Origin: Gammaproteobacteria bacterium
GTDB lineage: Bacteria > Pseudomonadota > Gammaproteobacteria > Chromatiales > Chromatiaceae
Reading direction: 5' to 3'
NCBI GenBank assembly: GCA_030148485.1
Contig: JASBTJ010000033.1
Location: forward strand, 1 to 64,000
DNA: 64,000 nt
Below, piece after piece: positions 16,026 through 25,993 of the stretch. The notes under the pieces were generated by a model. It worked only from the letters and a program-made list of their open reading frames with translations. It had not been told where the DNA came from and searched no databases. The position numbers and the translations under genes are program-made. Numbering within the stretch: the stretch's first letter is position 1; each line of letters starts with the position of its first letter.

Positions 16026-17525
16026 ATGCACTTCAGCGTAAAGACCAGTCATCCCGCCCAGACCAAGACCGCCTGCCTGATCCTCCCCGTGTTCAAGACC
16101 CGCCAACTCGGTCCGGCGGCGGAACAGGTGGATGTCGCCAGCAAGGGCGCGCTGAGCCGCGCCCTCAAGCGCGGTGACATCGACGGCAGCATGGGCCAGT
16201 CGCTGATGCTGTACGACATCCCCAACGTGCAGGCCGAACGGGTGCTGCTGGTGGGCTGCGGCCCGCTCAAGGAGCTGACCCAGGCGCAGTGGTCCCGCTG
16301 CGTGGGCAAGGCCGTCGAGATCGCCGATCAGGCCAAACCCGGTGACGCCGTCATCGCCCTGCCGGAGCGGGACGACAAGGCGGCACGCTACGCCGACGCC
16401 CGCGACACCGTGATCGCCGCCGGCAACGCCACCTATCGCTTCGATCAGTGCAAGAGCAACGCGGACAAGCGCCCCCACCCGCTGCGCCGCCTGACGCTGC
16501 TGGTCGGCGACGGCAAAATCGCCACCACCGTGCGCAAGGGCATGACCCACGGTCAGGCAATCGCCAACGGCATGGCGTTGACCAAGGACCTGGCCAATCT
16601 GCCCGGCAACATCTGCACCCCCAGCTACCTGGCGGACGCGGCCCGCAAACTCGGTCGCGGGGAAGCCAAGCTGAAGGTCTCGGTGCTGGAAGAAAAGCAG
16701 ATGGAAAAACTGGGCATGGGCGCCTTACTGTCCGTGTCTCGCGGCAGTCGTCAGCCGGCAAAGCTGATCGTCCTGGAATACAAAGGCGGCAAGCCCGGTG
16801 CCAAACCCGTCGCCCTGGTGGGCAAGGGATTGACCTTCGACGCCGGCGGCATCTCCATCAAGCCAGCCGCCCAGATGGACGAGATGAAATACGACATGTG
16901 CGGCGGTGCCAGCGTACTGGGCACCCTGGCCGCCTGCGTGGCGCTGGACCTGCCACTGAACGTGGTCGGCGTCATTCCCGCGTCGGAAAACCTGCCCGAC
17001 GGCGACGCCAACAAGCCCGGCGACATCGTCACCAGCATGTCCGGCCAGACCATCGAGATCCTCAACACCGATGCCGAAGGCCGCCTGATCCTGTGCGACG
17101 CGCTGACCTATACGGAGCGTTTCAAGCCCGCCGCCGTGGTGGACATCGCCACCCTGACCGGCGCCTGCATCATCGCTCTGGGGCATCAGGCCAGCGCCGT
17201 GCTCGGCAACGATGACAAGCTCACCGAGGAACTGTTGGCCGCGGGCCAAGCCAGCGGTGATCGGGCCTGGCAACTGCCGCTGTGGGAGGAATACCAATCA
17301 CAGTTGGACAGCAACTTCGCCGACATGGCGAATGTCGGTGGGCGGGCCGCGGGCTCCATCACCGCCGCTTGTTTCCTGTCCCGTTACACCAAGAAGTACA
17401 AGTGGGCGCACCTGGATATCGCCGGTACCGCCTGGGTGTCCGGCGGCAAGGAGAAGGGCGCCACCGGTCGCCCTGTCCCACTGCTTACCCAATTCCTGCT
17501 CAAGCGCGCGCGACTGGCGGAATAA
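16026..17525 (+). CDS. pepA: Leucyl aminopeptidase (cytosol aminopeptidase)
   Basis: M17 family zinc/manganese aminopeptidase removing N-terminal residues from peptides in the cytoplasm; in E. coli it also binds DNA as an accessory recombination and repressor protein. The catalytic domain holds KGLTFDAGGISIKP (metal-binding Lys/Asp), DMCGGASVLG, the signature NTDAEGRLIL, and the C-terminal MANVGGRAAGSITAACFL. Length 499 residues from ATG 16026 (MHFSVKTSHP) is right for PepA; the longer open frame upstream runs antisense into lptF. It is followed after 9 bp by holC, the conserved pepA-holC pairing. Confidence 0.96.
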   Translation: MHFSVKTSHPAQTKTACLILPVFKTRQLGPAAEQVDVASKGALSRALKRGDIDGSMGQSLMLYDIPNVQAERVLLVGCGPLKELTQAQWSRCVGKAVEIADQAKPGDAVIALPERDDKAARYADARDTVIAAGNATYRFDQCKSNADKRPHPLRRLTLLVGDGKIATTVRKGMTHGQAIANGMALTKDLANLPGNICTPSYLADAARKLGRGEAKLKVSVLEEKQMEKLGMGALLSVSRGSRQPAKLIVLEYKGGKPGAKPVALVGKGLTFDAGGISIKPAAQMDEMKYDMCGGASVLGTLAACVALDLPLNVVGVIPASENLPDGDANKPGDIVTSMSGQTIEILNTDAEGRLILCDALTYTERFKPAAVVDIATLTGACIIALGHQASAVLGNDDKLTEELLAAGQASGDRAWQLPLWEEYQSQLDSNFADMANVGGRAAGSITAACFLSRYTKKYKWAHLDIAGTAWVSGGKEKGATGRPVPLLTQFLLKRARLAE

Positions 17526-17534
17526 CGCACCGTC

Positions 17535-17966
17535 GTGACCCGGGTAGACTTTTACATCCTCAAGGAGCAGGCGCGGGACGACCGCTTCGGGCTGGCCTGC
17601 CGTCTGGCCGAAAAGGCTTGGCGGCAGGGCCACCGGGTACTGCTGTACACGGGCAGCCAGGACGAAGCCCGCCACCTGGACAGACTGCTGTGGACCTATC
17701 GTGATGGCAGTTTTCTACCCCACGGCGCCCTCGGCCAGGCGGACCCGCAAATGAACCCCGTTCTGATCGGGCAACCCGGCCAGGAACCGGGCGACGAGCA
17801 CGACGTGCTGATCAATCTGGCGACAGAAATACCGACTTTTTTCAGCCGGTTTGATAGAGTCGCAGAGTGCGTGGATCACAACGAGGACGCCAGGAAGGCG
17901 TGCCGCCAACGCTACCGCTACTACAAAGAACACGGATATCCGTTACAGACTCACGATATCGCTTAG
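17535..17966 (+). CDS. holC: DNA polymerase III chi subunit
   Basis: Accessory subunit of the clamp-loader complex that links DNA polymerase III to single-strand-binding protein through the psi subunit. Typical features are the N-terminal VDFYILKEQARDDRFGLACR, KAWRQGHRVLLYTGSQDEAR, WTYRDGSFLPHG and VLINLATEIPTFFSRFDRV. Length 143 is standard. GTG start, 9 bp downstream of pepA. In many relatives valS follows holC; here a small gene and then a convergent envelope operon follow instead. Confidence 0.94.
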   Translation: MTRVDFYILKEQARDDRFGLACRLAEKAWRQGHRVLLYTGSQDEARHLDRLLWTYRDGSFLPHGALGQADPQMNPVLIGQPGQEPGDEHDVLINLATEIPTFFSRFDRVAECVDHNEDARKACRQRYRYYKEHGYPLQTHDIA

Positions 17967-18001
17967 CGGGGGGCGCGGCGAAAGGACGATGGAGAACATT
18001 G

Positions 18002-18223
18002 ATGTCGGCACAACCCGAACACCCCGTGGCCCACGCTGAAACCCTGGCGCTGGCGCTGGAACAACAACTCAACCCGATCATCAAGGAAGCCATCCGTGAC
18101 GCGGTGAAGGACGGCGCACGCCGCCTGGCCCGTGACCTGCGCACGCGCATGGAAGCAGAACTGGCACTGATGGTGCGCGAAGCCGTCGATCAGGCGCTGA
18201 ACGGCGATCCGCGCCGCCGCTAA
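18002..18223 (+). CDS. Small helical protein downstream of holC, unknown function
   Basis: Encodes 73 residues (MSAQPEHPVAHAETLALALE), almost entirely predicted helix with alternating charged and hydrophobic residues (IKEAIRDAVKDGARRLARDL). No known motif is recognised. GGAG lies 7 nt before the ATG, and the gene follows holC by 35 bp, so it is likely the third gene of the pepA transcript. Its stop codon overlaps the end of the convergent PAP2 gene by 4 nt. The good ribosome site and codon use support expression; the small size lowers certainty. Confidence 0.6.
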   Translation: MSAQPEHPVAHAETLALALEQQLNPIIKEAIRDAVKDGARRLARDLRTRMEAELALMVREAVDQALNGDPRRR

Positions 18224-18888
18224 CGATCCGGCGGTCGGATACCCCAATACCCCAGCAACCATCGGCCACACAACATGGCCGTCAGGTACACCGCCCAGAA
18301 GGCGAAAACCACGTCGCTGAGAAAGTGTCCACCCTGGGCCATGCGCCCCAGGCCCACCAGGGCGCCCAGAACGATTCCTCCCCATAGCCAACGGCGATCG
18401 CGGAACACCCAGGCAAAGGCGATGAAGAAGAACCCCATCGAGGCGTGGCCGCTGACGAACGAACAGTTCTTTACGCATTGATCCGCCGGGATCAGCGCCG
18501 CCGTGAAGGTCTTGGTGCCGCCGAACTCGACCACCTGGGCGGGACGCGCCCTGCCCCATTCGCCCTTGAACACGGCGTTCACCAACAGCCCGGGCCCCAG
18601 CGCCAGCACCACGAACAGGAACATCAGCCGACGACGCAACGCCCGTTCCCCGTAGGCCCGCCAGATGCGGCTGGCGATCCACAGCCACACCAGGGTCAGG
18701 ATCACCACCAGATGAATGCCCTTGAAGGTCTGGTAGAAGAACTGCACCCAGGTGTCCCGGGCGGACCCGAAACCGGCATCGATCCCATACCAGTAGGCGG
18801 CCGCGCTCAGGTCGATCTGGGGCCAGCCGACAAACAGCACCACACTGAACAGGAACAACCCGAGGTCCCACCGCAGCCAAGACTTCAC
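18220..18888 (-). CDS. PAP2-family membrane phosphatase
   Basis: Type 2 phosphatidic-acid-phosphatase-like enzyme with six predicted membrane helices. The three catalytic motifs are visible: KGEWGRARP (K-x6-RP), SFVSGHAS (phosphatase SGH) and GRMAQGGHFLSDV (R-x5-H-x3-D). Family members remove phosphate from undecaprenyl pyrophosphate, phosphatidylglycerophosphate or lipid A. The stretch GTKTFTAALIPADQCVKNCS between motifs 1 and 2, with two cysteines, resembles lipid A phosphatases of the LpxE group more than UppP, but this is only suggestive. Its start overlaps the preceding GT39 gene by 4 nt, making it the last gene of the five-gene operon. Confidence 0.88.
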   Translation of the reverse strand: MKSWLRWDLGLFLFSVVLFVGWPQIDLSAAAYWYGIDAGFGSARDTWVQFFYQTFKGIHLVVILTLVWLWIASRIWRAYGERALRRRLMFLFVVLALGPGLLVNAVFKGEWGRARPAQVVEFGGTKTFTAALIPADQCVKNCSFVSGHASMGFFFIAFAWVFRDRRWLWGGIVLGALVGLGRMAQGGHFLSDVVFAFWAVYLTAMLCGRWLLGYWGIRPPDR

Positions 18889-20342
18889 GATCCGTACCCC
18901 TTGAACCCGGTGACATCGTAAACGTAGAGCTTGTGAATCAGATCGCGGTACACCTGTACCTCCAGGACAACGAGCAGCCGGGCGCTCGAGAAGGATCGAA
19001 GCACGCCCTGATCCACGGGCGATTCGCTGACGAACAACAACGGCCCGGCCGGCATGTCCTTGAGGTTGTAACGCAGGTCGTACTGACTGCGAATGTGCTC
19101 ACCCGGGTTCCAACTTGCCACCCGCGGCGGCCAGTCCATGGCGTAGTACCCGAGATAGGCCAACAGTCGACGCGAGGAGCTCACCAATCGCACACCTGGC
19201 CGCTCCTGCACCAGCGGACGCAGCTCGGCACCCAGTTCGCGCCACCCCAGCCGCTTGAAATACGGGTCCGTCTTACGCGTCAGCTCAACGCCGGCAACCT
19301 GGGCCAACGTGTGATAATGCTGCACCACGCCGAGCAACGTCAGGTTGACCAGCACGGCAACAAGCCACCAGCGGCGCTGGTGTTGCCACAGCCGCGCCCC
19401 GGCCAACAGGCCAAGCCCGACGTAAGCGGTGGAGGCCCAGTTGAGATTGGCTTCGGCAAGCAATGCCTGCAGCGCGATCACCAACAGCACCGGAATGGAC
19501 ACCCACAGCAGCAGGCGGTCGCGGTCGTCGCGTGCACCGCGCCACAGACTGACTGCCAATAGCGGCGCCAGCACGATCCCGAACAACGGCCACTGGGGCA
19601 ACAGGAACTCGACCAGGTGATCGGGATGGAACAGCGCCCGATCCAGCTGTGAGATATCGGCGGTGTGCTGAAAGCTGATGAAATGGTTCTGCGCGTTCCA
19701 CCACAGGTTCGGCGACCACACCAGCGCGGCGACCAGCACGCCAAGCCAAAGCCGCGGATCCGTCAGCAGGCGGCGGTACGCTGGGCTGCTCAACAGGTAG
19801 CCGAGCAGCCCGATCGCCAGCAGGCCCATGGTGTATTTGCTAAGCAGGCCCAGTCCGGCGGCGATACCGGTGGCGACCCACCAGTGCCAGTGTCCGCGGT
19901 CCCGCGCCTCGACGAAAAAGCGCAACGTCAGCGCCCAGCACAAATGCAGGGCCGCGTCGGTACTGGTAAACAGGGACAAGCCCCCGATCAACGGGAGACT
20001 GAAGAAGGTCACCGCCCCGGCCCAGCCGGCGGCCGGCGACCAGAGCCGACGACCCAGGCTGTACAGCACCAACGCGGTCAGCCCGTGCAGCACCAGGGAA
20101 ACGGTCTTTACCGCAACCACACCGGTGCCGAACAAGGCACTCTGCGCGGCGAGCAACCAGGCCACCACCGGGGGCTTGGAATAGTAGCCGAGGTCCGGCG
20201 CCGTCGACCAAAACAGGTAGTAGGTCTCCTCCAGGTCGAGCGGGATATCGCCAAACATCAGCAGCCACAGGCGATGCAACAACAGCGCCACCAGCGCGAC
20301 GACCAGCCAGCGTACCTCGCGTGCCGAAGACGTGTCGGTCAT
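18885..20342 (-). CDS. ArnT/GT39-type polytopic glycosyltransferase
   Basis: Membrane glycosyltransferase of the PMT/ArnT superfamily, which takes a sugar from a polyprenyl-phosphate donor on the periplasmic face. About ten to twelve hydrophobic helices are predicted. The first periplasmic loop carries the catalytic-type acidic motif LDLEETYYLFW and the family hallmark GYYSKPPVVAWLLA. A soluble C-terminal domain follows (about 350-485). It is coupled by 4-nt overlaps to PAP2 genes on both sides. Acceptor and sugar are unknown; lipid A, a phospholipid or a polysaccharide are possible. Confidence 0.87.
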   Translation of the reverse strand: MTDTSSAREVRWLVVALVALLLHRLWLLMFGDIPLDLEETYYLFWSTAPDLGYYSKPPVVAWLLAAQSALFGTGVVAVKTVSLVLHGLTALVLYSLGRRLWSPAAGWAGAVTFFSLPLIGGLSLFTSTDAALHLCWALTLRFFVEARDRGHWHWWVATGIAAGLGLLSKYTMGLLAIGLLGYLLSSPAYRRLLTDPRLWLGVLVAALVWSPNLWWNAQNHFISFQHTADISQLDRALFHPDHLVEFLLPQWPLFGIVLAPLLAVSLWRGARDDRDRLLLWVSIPVLLVIALQALLAEANLNWASTAYVGLGLLAGARLWQHQRRWWLVAVLVNLTLLGVVQHYHTLAQVAGVELTRKTDPYFKRLGWRELGAELRPLVQERPGVRLVSSSRRLLAYLGYYAMDWPPRVASWNPGEHIRSQYDLRYNLKDMPAGPLLFVSESPVDQGVLRSFSSARLLVVLEVQVYRDLIHKLYVYDVTGFKGYGS

Positions 20343-21169
20343 CGCCCTTCACCGGACAGCGGGCGGTACGCAAACCATGCGTACCACCAGAGCAACACCG
20401 CAACCGGCCACGCAAGCCAGTCACTGGCCGGGTAACCGCCATCGGCAAACCACAGGCCGACCGCACTGCCGAGCGGCAACAGCAGCAACCCCAGATGCAC
20501 CCGTGGTTTCAATCCAGCCCGCCAGCGATGGCTGACCCGCACCCCCAGCCACGCCGCCAGCAGGCCACCGGCGGCGCCGCCCAGCACGTCCATGGGCCAG
20601 TGCACGCCCACCGCCACCCGACTGAGGCCGATCAGTGCACCAACCAACAGCAACAGCACGCGGGGGGTCCTGGCGCGCGCAAAGGCCGCCAGCACGCCGA
20701 CAAAGGTGAACGCGGTCAGCGTGTGTCCGGACGGAAAGCTGTCGCGGGTGTAACCTGGACCGACCAGATGGAAGGCGTCCAGTCCATAGACCCCGGGCGG
20801 ACGAACGGCGTCCACCAACGGCTTCAGGCCGCGCGCGTAAAGAATGCCGAACAGTGCCGCCACCAGCAATGCCCAAAAGGCCTCAGGACGGCGTACCGCC
20901 ACCACCAGCGACAAGGCCAGCACCAGGGTCGTGTCGCCCAGCCGGGTGGTCCACTGCCAGAAGCCGTCCGGGCCGGCGAACAGCTGATTCAGGAACAGGA
21001 AGCCGTCATGATAGCCCCCCAGCAGGCGCCACAGACCCAATACGAGCAGCAGCGCGACCGCCACCAGCAGCAGCCAGTTCGCCTGTAGCGGATGCTGGGT
21101 CATTCGTTGGTTGGCGGCCTGTAGGCGCGGTTCCACCCGCGCCAGGACCCCATCCAGCCAAGCGGTCAT
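20339..21169 (-). CDS. PAP2-family membrane phosphatase
   Basis: Second PAP2 enzyme of the operon, 276 residues. Motifs: LKPLVDAVRPPGV (motif 1), DSFPSGHTLTAFTF (motif 2 with canonical PSGH) and SRVAVGVHWPMDVLGG (motif 3). It has a cytoplasmic N-terminal helix of about 30 residues and extra C-terminal helices. The canonical PSGH motif contrasts with the VSGH in the 18220 gene, so the two probably act on different lipid phosphates. One plausible role is recycling polyprenyl phosphate released by the ArnT-like transferases (inference). Confidence 0.88.
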   Translation of the reverse strand: MTAWLDGVLARVEPRLQAANQRMTQHPLQANWLLLVAVALLLVLGLWRLLGGYHDGFLFLNQLFAGPDGFWQWTTRLGDTTLVLALSLVVAVRRPEAFWALLVAALFGILYARGLKPLVDAVRPPGVYGLDAFHLVGPGYTRDSFPSGHTLTAFTFVGVLAAFARARTPRVLLLLVGALIGLSRVAVGVHWPMDVLGGAAGGLLAAWLGVRVSHRWRAGLKPRVHLGLLLLPLGSAVGLWFADGGYPASDWLAWPVAVLLWWYAWFAYRPLSGEGR

Positions 21170-22719
21170 GGCGTCGCCTCGACGGCCACCAGCGCGACCG
21201 TGCCTTTTTGGAACGTGATGGTCTTTCGCAACCCATCGTCACGATCGAGAAATTCCTGCAGACGATCGATGCGGACCAACACCCAGTCACCCGGCCGTGG
21301 TGCCCGACGTTCGGTGATCGCCTGTCGATAGACACTGACACTGGGATGATAAATACGGTAAGCCACCAACGGATGACCGTTGTCACGGGAAAACAGCGCC
21401 GCTTCCTTGACCGGGCCCTGCATGACCTGGGACACCCGCGGCAACACCAGTCCATTGACCAACACCGCTTGCAACAGGCCGATCAACACCAGCCCCTGCC
21501 ACGGACGCAAGCGGCGCCACAGGGCAATGCCGATGGCGACCGCCAACATCCCGCCGGCCAGCCACTGATAGGTATGACCAAACGCCAAGGCACCATCGTG
21601 CAGCAGTTGGCGATCATAGACGCGCTCGACGCGGTCGCCGAAGTAGCTGAACAACTGGGGCAGCAGCACCAACAAACCGAGCAGCAGCAAGGGCGGCAGA
21701 TAGGCCAGCAGCCGACTGTTCAGGTCGTCGCGATAACGGGCCATCAACAGGAACAGCGGCGTGCACCCATAGAGCAGGTAATGGGGCAGCTTGGTCCCGG
21801 AGAAGGAAAAGAACACCAATACCACCAGGAACCAGATCCACAGATACCGGTCGAGGGGCTCCTCGGCCATGCGCCGCAGTTTGGCAAGGGTGGCGAGCAA
21901 CCAGCCGGCGAACGGCAGCAACATCAAGGGCGCCAGCACCAGGTAGTACCACCAACCACCGCCGTGACCTTCCATCGGGTCGGCAAATCGGTTCAGGTTG
22001 TGGCCCAGGTAGAAGCCCTGGAAAAAGGCCCAGCCCGAATCCAGGTAGACCATCACATGCCACGGCACCACGATGCCAAGAAAAATCAGCCAACCCAGCG
22101 GCGCGAATACCGCCTGCAACCAGCGGCGCCAGTGCCCGGACAGCACAAAGAACAGGGCACTGACCAATAGCGGGAAGAACAGCGCCACCGGCCCCTTGGT
22201 CAAGAAGCCCAGCCCCAACCACAGGTAGGTCTGATATAGCGCAGCCCGGCCGGGTTTTTCCCAATACCGGTAGATGCTGAAAAAGGCCAGCGCCAGGAAC
22301 AGATTCAGCAGTGCATCGGCAATCGCCGCCTTGGCGATGAACCCGACGTACAACGACAGCAGCATGACACTGACGGCGATGGTTGCCGTGTCACGCCCCA
22401 AACGCGGCTTGGCGAACCGATACAGCGCCCACGCCCAGCCCAATACGGCAAGCACCGAAGGCAGCCGCAGCGCGAATTCGTTCAAACCGAACAACAGCAC
22501 CGACCCGGCCTGCGCCCAGTAGGTCAGCACCGGCTTGTCGTGGCGCGGCTGACCGTCCAGGTAGATGGAACTGAAGTTTCCGGACGCCAACATTTCGCGG
22601 GTCGCTTCGGTGAACGCCCCCTCGTCCAGGTCGAACAAAGGCGGCGCCCAGAAACCCCACAGTGAAGCGACGACCGCCAGAACCGCGATCAGGGGCGATT
22701 GCGTCAGCCGAGCGATCAT
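21166..22719 (-). CDS. ArnT/GT83-type polytopic glycosyltransferase
   Basis: Integral membrane transferase of 517 residues, close to ArnT (lipid A 4-amino-4-deoxy-L-arabinose transferase) in layout. The catalytic loop reads FDLDEGAFTEATREMLASGN followed by the hallmark DGQPRHDKPVLTYWAQAGS. About twelve helices are followed by a periplasmic C-terminal domain. Directly upstream, and overlapping by 4 nt, is an ArnC/DPM1-like gene that could make its polyprenyl-phosphate donor. Without the other arn genes the sugar need not be aminoarabinose. Confidence 0.88.
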   Translation of the reverse strand: MIARLTQSPLIAVLAVVASLWGFWAPPLFDLDEGAFTEATREMLASGNFSSIYLDGQPRHDKPVLTYWAQAGSVLLFGLNEFALRLPSVLAVLGWAWALYRFAKPRLGRDTATIAVSVMLLSLYVGFIAKAAIADALLNLFLALAFFSIYRYWEKPGRAALYQTYLWLGLGFLTKGPVALFFPLLVSALFFVLSGHWRRWLQAVFAPLGWLIFLGIVVPWHVMVYLDSGWAFFQGFYLGHNLNRFADPMEGHGGGWWYYLVLAPLMLLPFAGWLLATLAKLRRMAEEPLDRYLWIWFLVVLVFFSFSGTKLPHYLLYGCTPLFLLMARYRDDLNSRLLAYLPPLLLLGLLVLLPQLFSYFGDRVERVYDRQLLHDGALAFGHTYQWLAGGMLAVAIGIALWRRLRPWQGLVLIGLLQAVLVNGLVLPRVSQVMQGPVKEAALFSRDNGHPLVAYRIYHPSVSVYRQAITERRAPRPGDWVLVRIDRLQEFLDRDDGLRKTITFQKGTVALVAVEATP

Positions 22720-23756
22720 GCCTCGGCCGGCTGATCCGTCGACTCGGACTTATGCCAACCGGCCTTGGCGTCCGCCTCGGTCAGCACGTTGTAAGGCAAC
22801 TGCCTGGACGACTCGAAAAACGTCCGACTCAGCAACTCGGACAGTACGCCCGTGGTGACGAACTGGATAGACACCACAACGAACAACACCGCCATGAACA
22901 ACAAGGGGCGCCCGCCGATCGCTTCGCCGAGAAACACCTTGATGAAAAACAGGTAGGCCAGCAAGGCACCGCCGATTGCACCGAAGAACAGACCGATGCC
23001 ACCGAAGAAATGCCCCGGGCGGGCGCGAAAGCGCAGAAAGAAAAACACCGCCAACAGGTCGACGATCACCCGGAAGGTCCGCGACAAGCCGTATTTGGAG
23101 ACGCCGAACTCCCGTGCCCGATGGTTCACGGTGGTCTCTCCGATACGCGACGGCGACGTCACGCCGGCCACCCACACCGGAATGAAGCGGTGCATTTCAC
23201 CGAACAAACGCACCTGTTTGATGACCTCGGCGCGATACACCTTGAGGCTGCAACCATAGTCGTGCAGCTTCACCCCGGTGATCCGTGCGATCAGCCGGTT
23301 GGCGACGCGGGAGAAAAACTTTCGCAGCGGTTCGTCATGCCGCTGCCTGCGCCAACCTTGCAACAGATCGAGACCGCGCTCGTCCATCTCGTCGATCATG
23401 CGCGGGATGTCCGCCGGGTCGTTTTGCAAGTCCCCGTCGAGGGTGGCGATATACCGCCCGCGCGCCGCGTCTATGCCCGCCTGCATGGCCGCCGTCTGGC
23501 CGAAGTTGCGCCGCATGCGCAGGCAACGCACATGGCTGCCATAGGCGGCCTGGGCCTCCTGCAGACGCTCCCAGGTGCGGTCGCCGCTGCCGTCGTCGAC
23601 AACGATCAATTCCCAAGGGCCTTGATAGGACGCCAAGCCTTCGTGCACCGCGGCGACCATGGGCGCGACGTTGTCGGCCTCCTGATACATGGGGATCACC
23701 ACCGAGAGTGTCTTGTCCTGGGCCGGGGACTGATCGTCGCTCATGGGTTCACTCAC
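22716..23756 (-). CDS. Polyprenyl-phosphate glycosyltransferase, ArnC/GtrB/DPM1 type (GT2)
   Basis: GT-A fold transferase that moves a sugar from a nucleotide donor to undecaprenyl phosphate on the cytoplasmic face. Motifs: LSVVIPMYQEADNVAPMV, VVDDGSGDRTW, the metal-binding ATLDGDLQNDP and a central HDYGCSLKVYRAEV. Two C-terminal membrane helices (FFGGIGLFFGAIGGALLAYL and LLFMAVLFVVVSIQFVTTG) are typical of ArnC/GtrB. It is the first gene of the five-gene operon; the downstream ArnT-like enzyme is the natural user of its lipid-linked sugar. An alternative ATG four codons inside (23744) is possible. Confidence 0.9.
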   Translation of the reverse strand: MSEPMSDDQSPAQDKTLSVVIPMYQEADNVAPMVAAVHEGLASYQGPWELIVVDDGSGDRTWERLQEAQAAYGSHVRCLRMRRNFGQTAAMQAGIDAARGRYIATLDGDLQNDPADIPRMIDEMDERGLDLLQGWRRQRHDEPLRKFFSRVANRLIARITGVKLHDYGCSLKVYRAEVIKQVRLFGEMHRFIPVWVAGVTSPSRIGETTVNHRAREFGVSKYGLSRTFRVIVDLLAVFFFLRFRARPGHFFGGIGLFFGAIGGALLAYLFFIKVFLGEAIGGRPLLFMAVLFVVVSIQFVTTGVLSELLSRTFFESSRQLPYNVLTEADAKAGWHKSESTDQPAEA

Positions 23757-23785
23757 TGTCGCTGTGTCTTGACTGGCTCAACAAG

Positions 23786-23826
23786 ACGCTACCGACTGCC
23801 GCAGCGAACGCGGCAGTCGGTAGCGT
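23786..23826 (-). terminator. Strong hairpin after pnp
   Basis: A perfect 17-bp stem (ACGCTACCGACTGCCGC pairing with its complement) with a 7-nt loop lies 45 bp past the pnp stop and 30 bp before the start of the glycosyltransferase operon. On the minus strand it is followed by TCTTGTTG, only moderately T-rich. It most likely terminates the long rimP-to-pnp transcript and protects its 3' end. Confidence 0.75.
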
Positions 23827-23871
23827 TGGGTCCTGCGGGGATCGACTGCCCGGCAAACGCCGGTCAGGCCG

Positions 23872-25965
23872 TTATTCGCCTTCTCCGACGGCCTTCATGG
23901 ACAGGCGGATACGTCCTTGCTTGTCCACTTCCAGCACCTTGACCTTGACGGTATCGCCCTCGGCGAGTTTATCGCTGACCTTCTCGACCCGCTCTTCACA
24001 GATCTGGGAGATGTGCACCAGGCCGTCCTTGCCGGGCAGGATGGTGACGAAGGCCCCGAAATCCATCAGGCGGGCGACCTTGCCCTCGTAGACCTGCCCC
24101 ACTTCCACGTCGGCGGTGATCTGCTCGACCCGCTTGCGGGCTCGGTCACCGGCAGCACGGTCGGTGGAGAATATCTTCACGGTACCGTCGTCGGTGATGT
24201 CGATGGTGGCACCGGTCTCTTCGGTGATGGAACGGATGGTCGCCCCACCCTTGCCGATCACATCGCGGATCTTGTCCGGGTTGATCTTGAAGGAATCGAT
24301 ACGCGGCGCGTGCTCGGACATTTCTTCACGCGGCGCGTCGATGGCCTTGTTCATCTCACCCAAGATGAACAGGCGACCGTCTTTGGCCTGGGTCAGCGCG
24401 ATGTCCATGATCTCGCGGGTGATCCCCTGGATCTTGATATCCATCTGCAGCGCGTTGATACCGTTCGCGGTACCGGCCACCTTGAAGTCCATGTCGCCCA
24501 GGTGATCCTCGTCACCCAGGATGTCGGTCAGCACGGCGAATTCGTCGCCTTCCTTGATCAGACCCATGGCCACACCGGCCACCGGGGCCTTGATGGGCAC
24601 ACCGGCGTCCATCAGGGAGAGGCTGGTACCACATACCGAGGCCATGGAGGACGAGCCGTTGGACTCGGTGATCTCGGACACCACGCGGATGGAGTACGGG
24701 AATTCATCCATGGTCGGCATGGATGCCAGCACGCCACGCTTGGCCAGACGACCGTGGCCGATCTCGCGGCGCTTGGGGCTGCCCACGCGACCGGTCTCGC
24801 CGACGGAGAACGGCGGGAAGTTGTAGTGCAGCATGAACGGGTCTTTCTTTTCACCGTCCAGCGCGTCGATGATCTGCGCATCGCGGGCGGTGCCCAGGGT
24901 GGTTACCACCAGGGCCTGTGTCTCGCCACGGGTGAACAGTGCCGAACCGTGGGTGCGCGGCAGCACACCGGTACGCACGGTGATCGGGCGCACGGTCTTG
25001 GTGTCACGGCCGTCGATACGCGGCTCGCCGGCCAGGATGCGGCTGCGCACGATCTTCTTCTTCAGCTTATCGATGGCGCCCTTGACCTGGTCCGCGCTCC
25101 ACTTGGCATCGTCACCGGCACAGAGCTGTTCGACGGTCTCGGCGGCGATGGCGTCGGTACGGCCATAGCGCGCCATCTTGTCGGCGATGGTGTAGGCCTC
25201 GGTCAGCGCGGCCTCGCAGGCGGCGGCAACTGCGGCGGCCAGGTCGGTGTCCACAGCGGCGGGGGCGAAGGTCCAGGCGGACTTGCCGGCCTCGGCCTTC
25301 AGTTCCTCGATGGCGTCGACGGCCACCTGCATCTGCTCGTGACCGAACAGCACGGCGCCGAGCATGACCTCTTCGGACAGCTCGTTGGCCTCGGACTCGA
25401 CCATCAGCACGGCGTCCCGGGTGCCGGCCACGATCAGGTCCAGATCGCTCTCGTCACACAGACCGGTCTTGCTCTGGTTGAGCAGGTATTCGCCGTTCTT
25501 GTAACCCACGCGCGCCGCGCCAACCGGGCCCTGGAAGGGCAGACCGGAGATAGCCAGGGCGGCGGAGGTACCAATCAGGGAGGGGATCTCGGGATCCACC
25601 TCGGGGTTCAGGGACATCACCGTGCAGATCACCTGCACCTCGTTGGTGAAGCCCTTGGGGAACAGAGGGCGGATCGGGCGGTCGATCAGACGCGACGTCA
25701 GGATCTCCTTTTCCGATGGCCGCCCCTCACGACGGAAGAAGCCTCCGGGAATCTTGCCGGCGGCGTAGGTCTTTTCCTGGTAATCCACCGTCAGGGGGAA
25801 GAAATCGCGGCCGGGATCGGCGGTCTTGGACCCCACCACGGTGCACTGCACCACGGTGTCGCCCATGTCGACCATCACGGCGCCGTCGGCTTGACGGGCA
25901 ATCTCTCCAGTTTCCAGGACAACCCGATGGGCGCCGAACTGAAATTCTTTCCGGATTGGCTTCAC
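23872..25965 (-). CDS. pnp: Polyribonucleotide nucleotidyltransferase (PNPase)
   Basis: Phosphorolytic 3'-5' exoribonuclease of the degradosome. The two RNase PH domains are present (the first around [20 protein letters not shown], the second around [16 protein letters not shown] and [14 protein letters not shown]). The KH domain carries [20 protein letters not shown] and the S1 domain [20 protein letters not shown]. Length 697 is near the E. coli 711. It lies 28 bp after rpsO, the conserved rpsO-pnp pair. In E. coli pnp represses itself through its leader; the short spacer here leaves little room for a separate RNase III hairpin. Confidence 0.97.
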   Translation of the reverse strand: MKPIRKEFQFGAHRVVLETGEIARQADGAVMVDMGDTVVQCTVVGSKTADPGRDFFPLTVDYQEKTYAAGKIPGGFFRREGRPSEKEILTSRLIDRPIRPLFPKGFTNEVQVICTVMSLNPEVDPEIPSLIGTSAALAISGLPFQGPVGAARVGYKNGEYLLNQSKTGLCDESDLDLIVAGTRDAVLMVESEANELSEEVMLGAVLFGHEQMQVAVDAIEELKAEAGKSAWTFAPAAVDTDLAAAVAAACEAALTEAYTIADKMARYGRTDAIAAETVEQLCAGDDAKWSADQVKGAIDKLKKKIVRSRILAGEPRIDGRDTKTVRPITVRTGVLPRTHGSALFTRGETQALVVTTLGTARDAQIIDALDGEKKDPFMLHYNFPPFSVGETGRVGSPKRREIGHGRLAKRGVLASMPTMDEFPYSIRVVSEITESNGSSSMASVCGTSLSLMDAGVPIKAPVAGVAMGLIKEGDEFAVLTDILGDEDHLGDMDFKVAGTANGINALQMDIKIQGITREIMDIALTQAKDGRLFILGEMNKAIDAPREEMSEHAPRIDSFKINPDKIRDVIGKGGATIRSITEETGATIDITDDGTVKIFSTDRAAGDRARKRVEQITADVEVGQVYEGKVARLMDFGAFVTILPGKDGLVHISQICEERVEKVSDKLAEGDTVKVKVLEVDKQGRIRLSMKAVGEGE

Positions 25966-25993
25966 GTTGTGTGTTCCTCTTTGGGGTGGTCGG

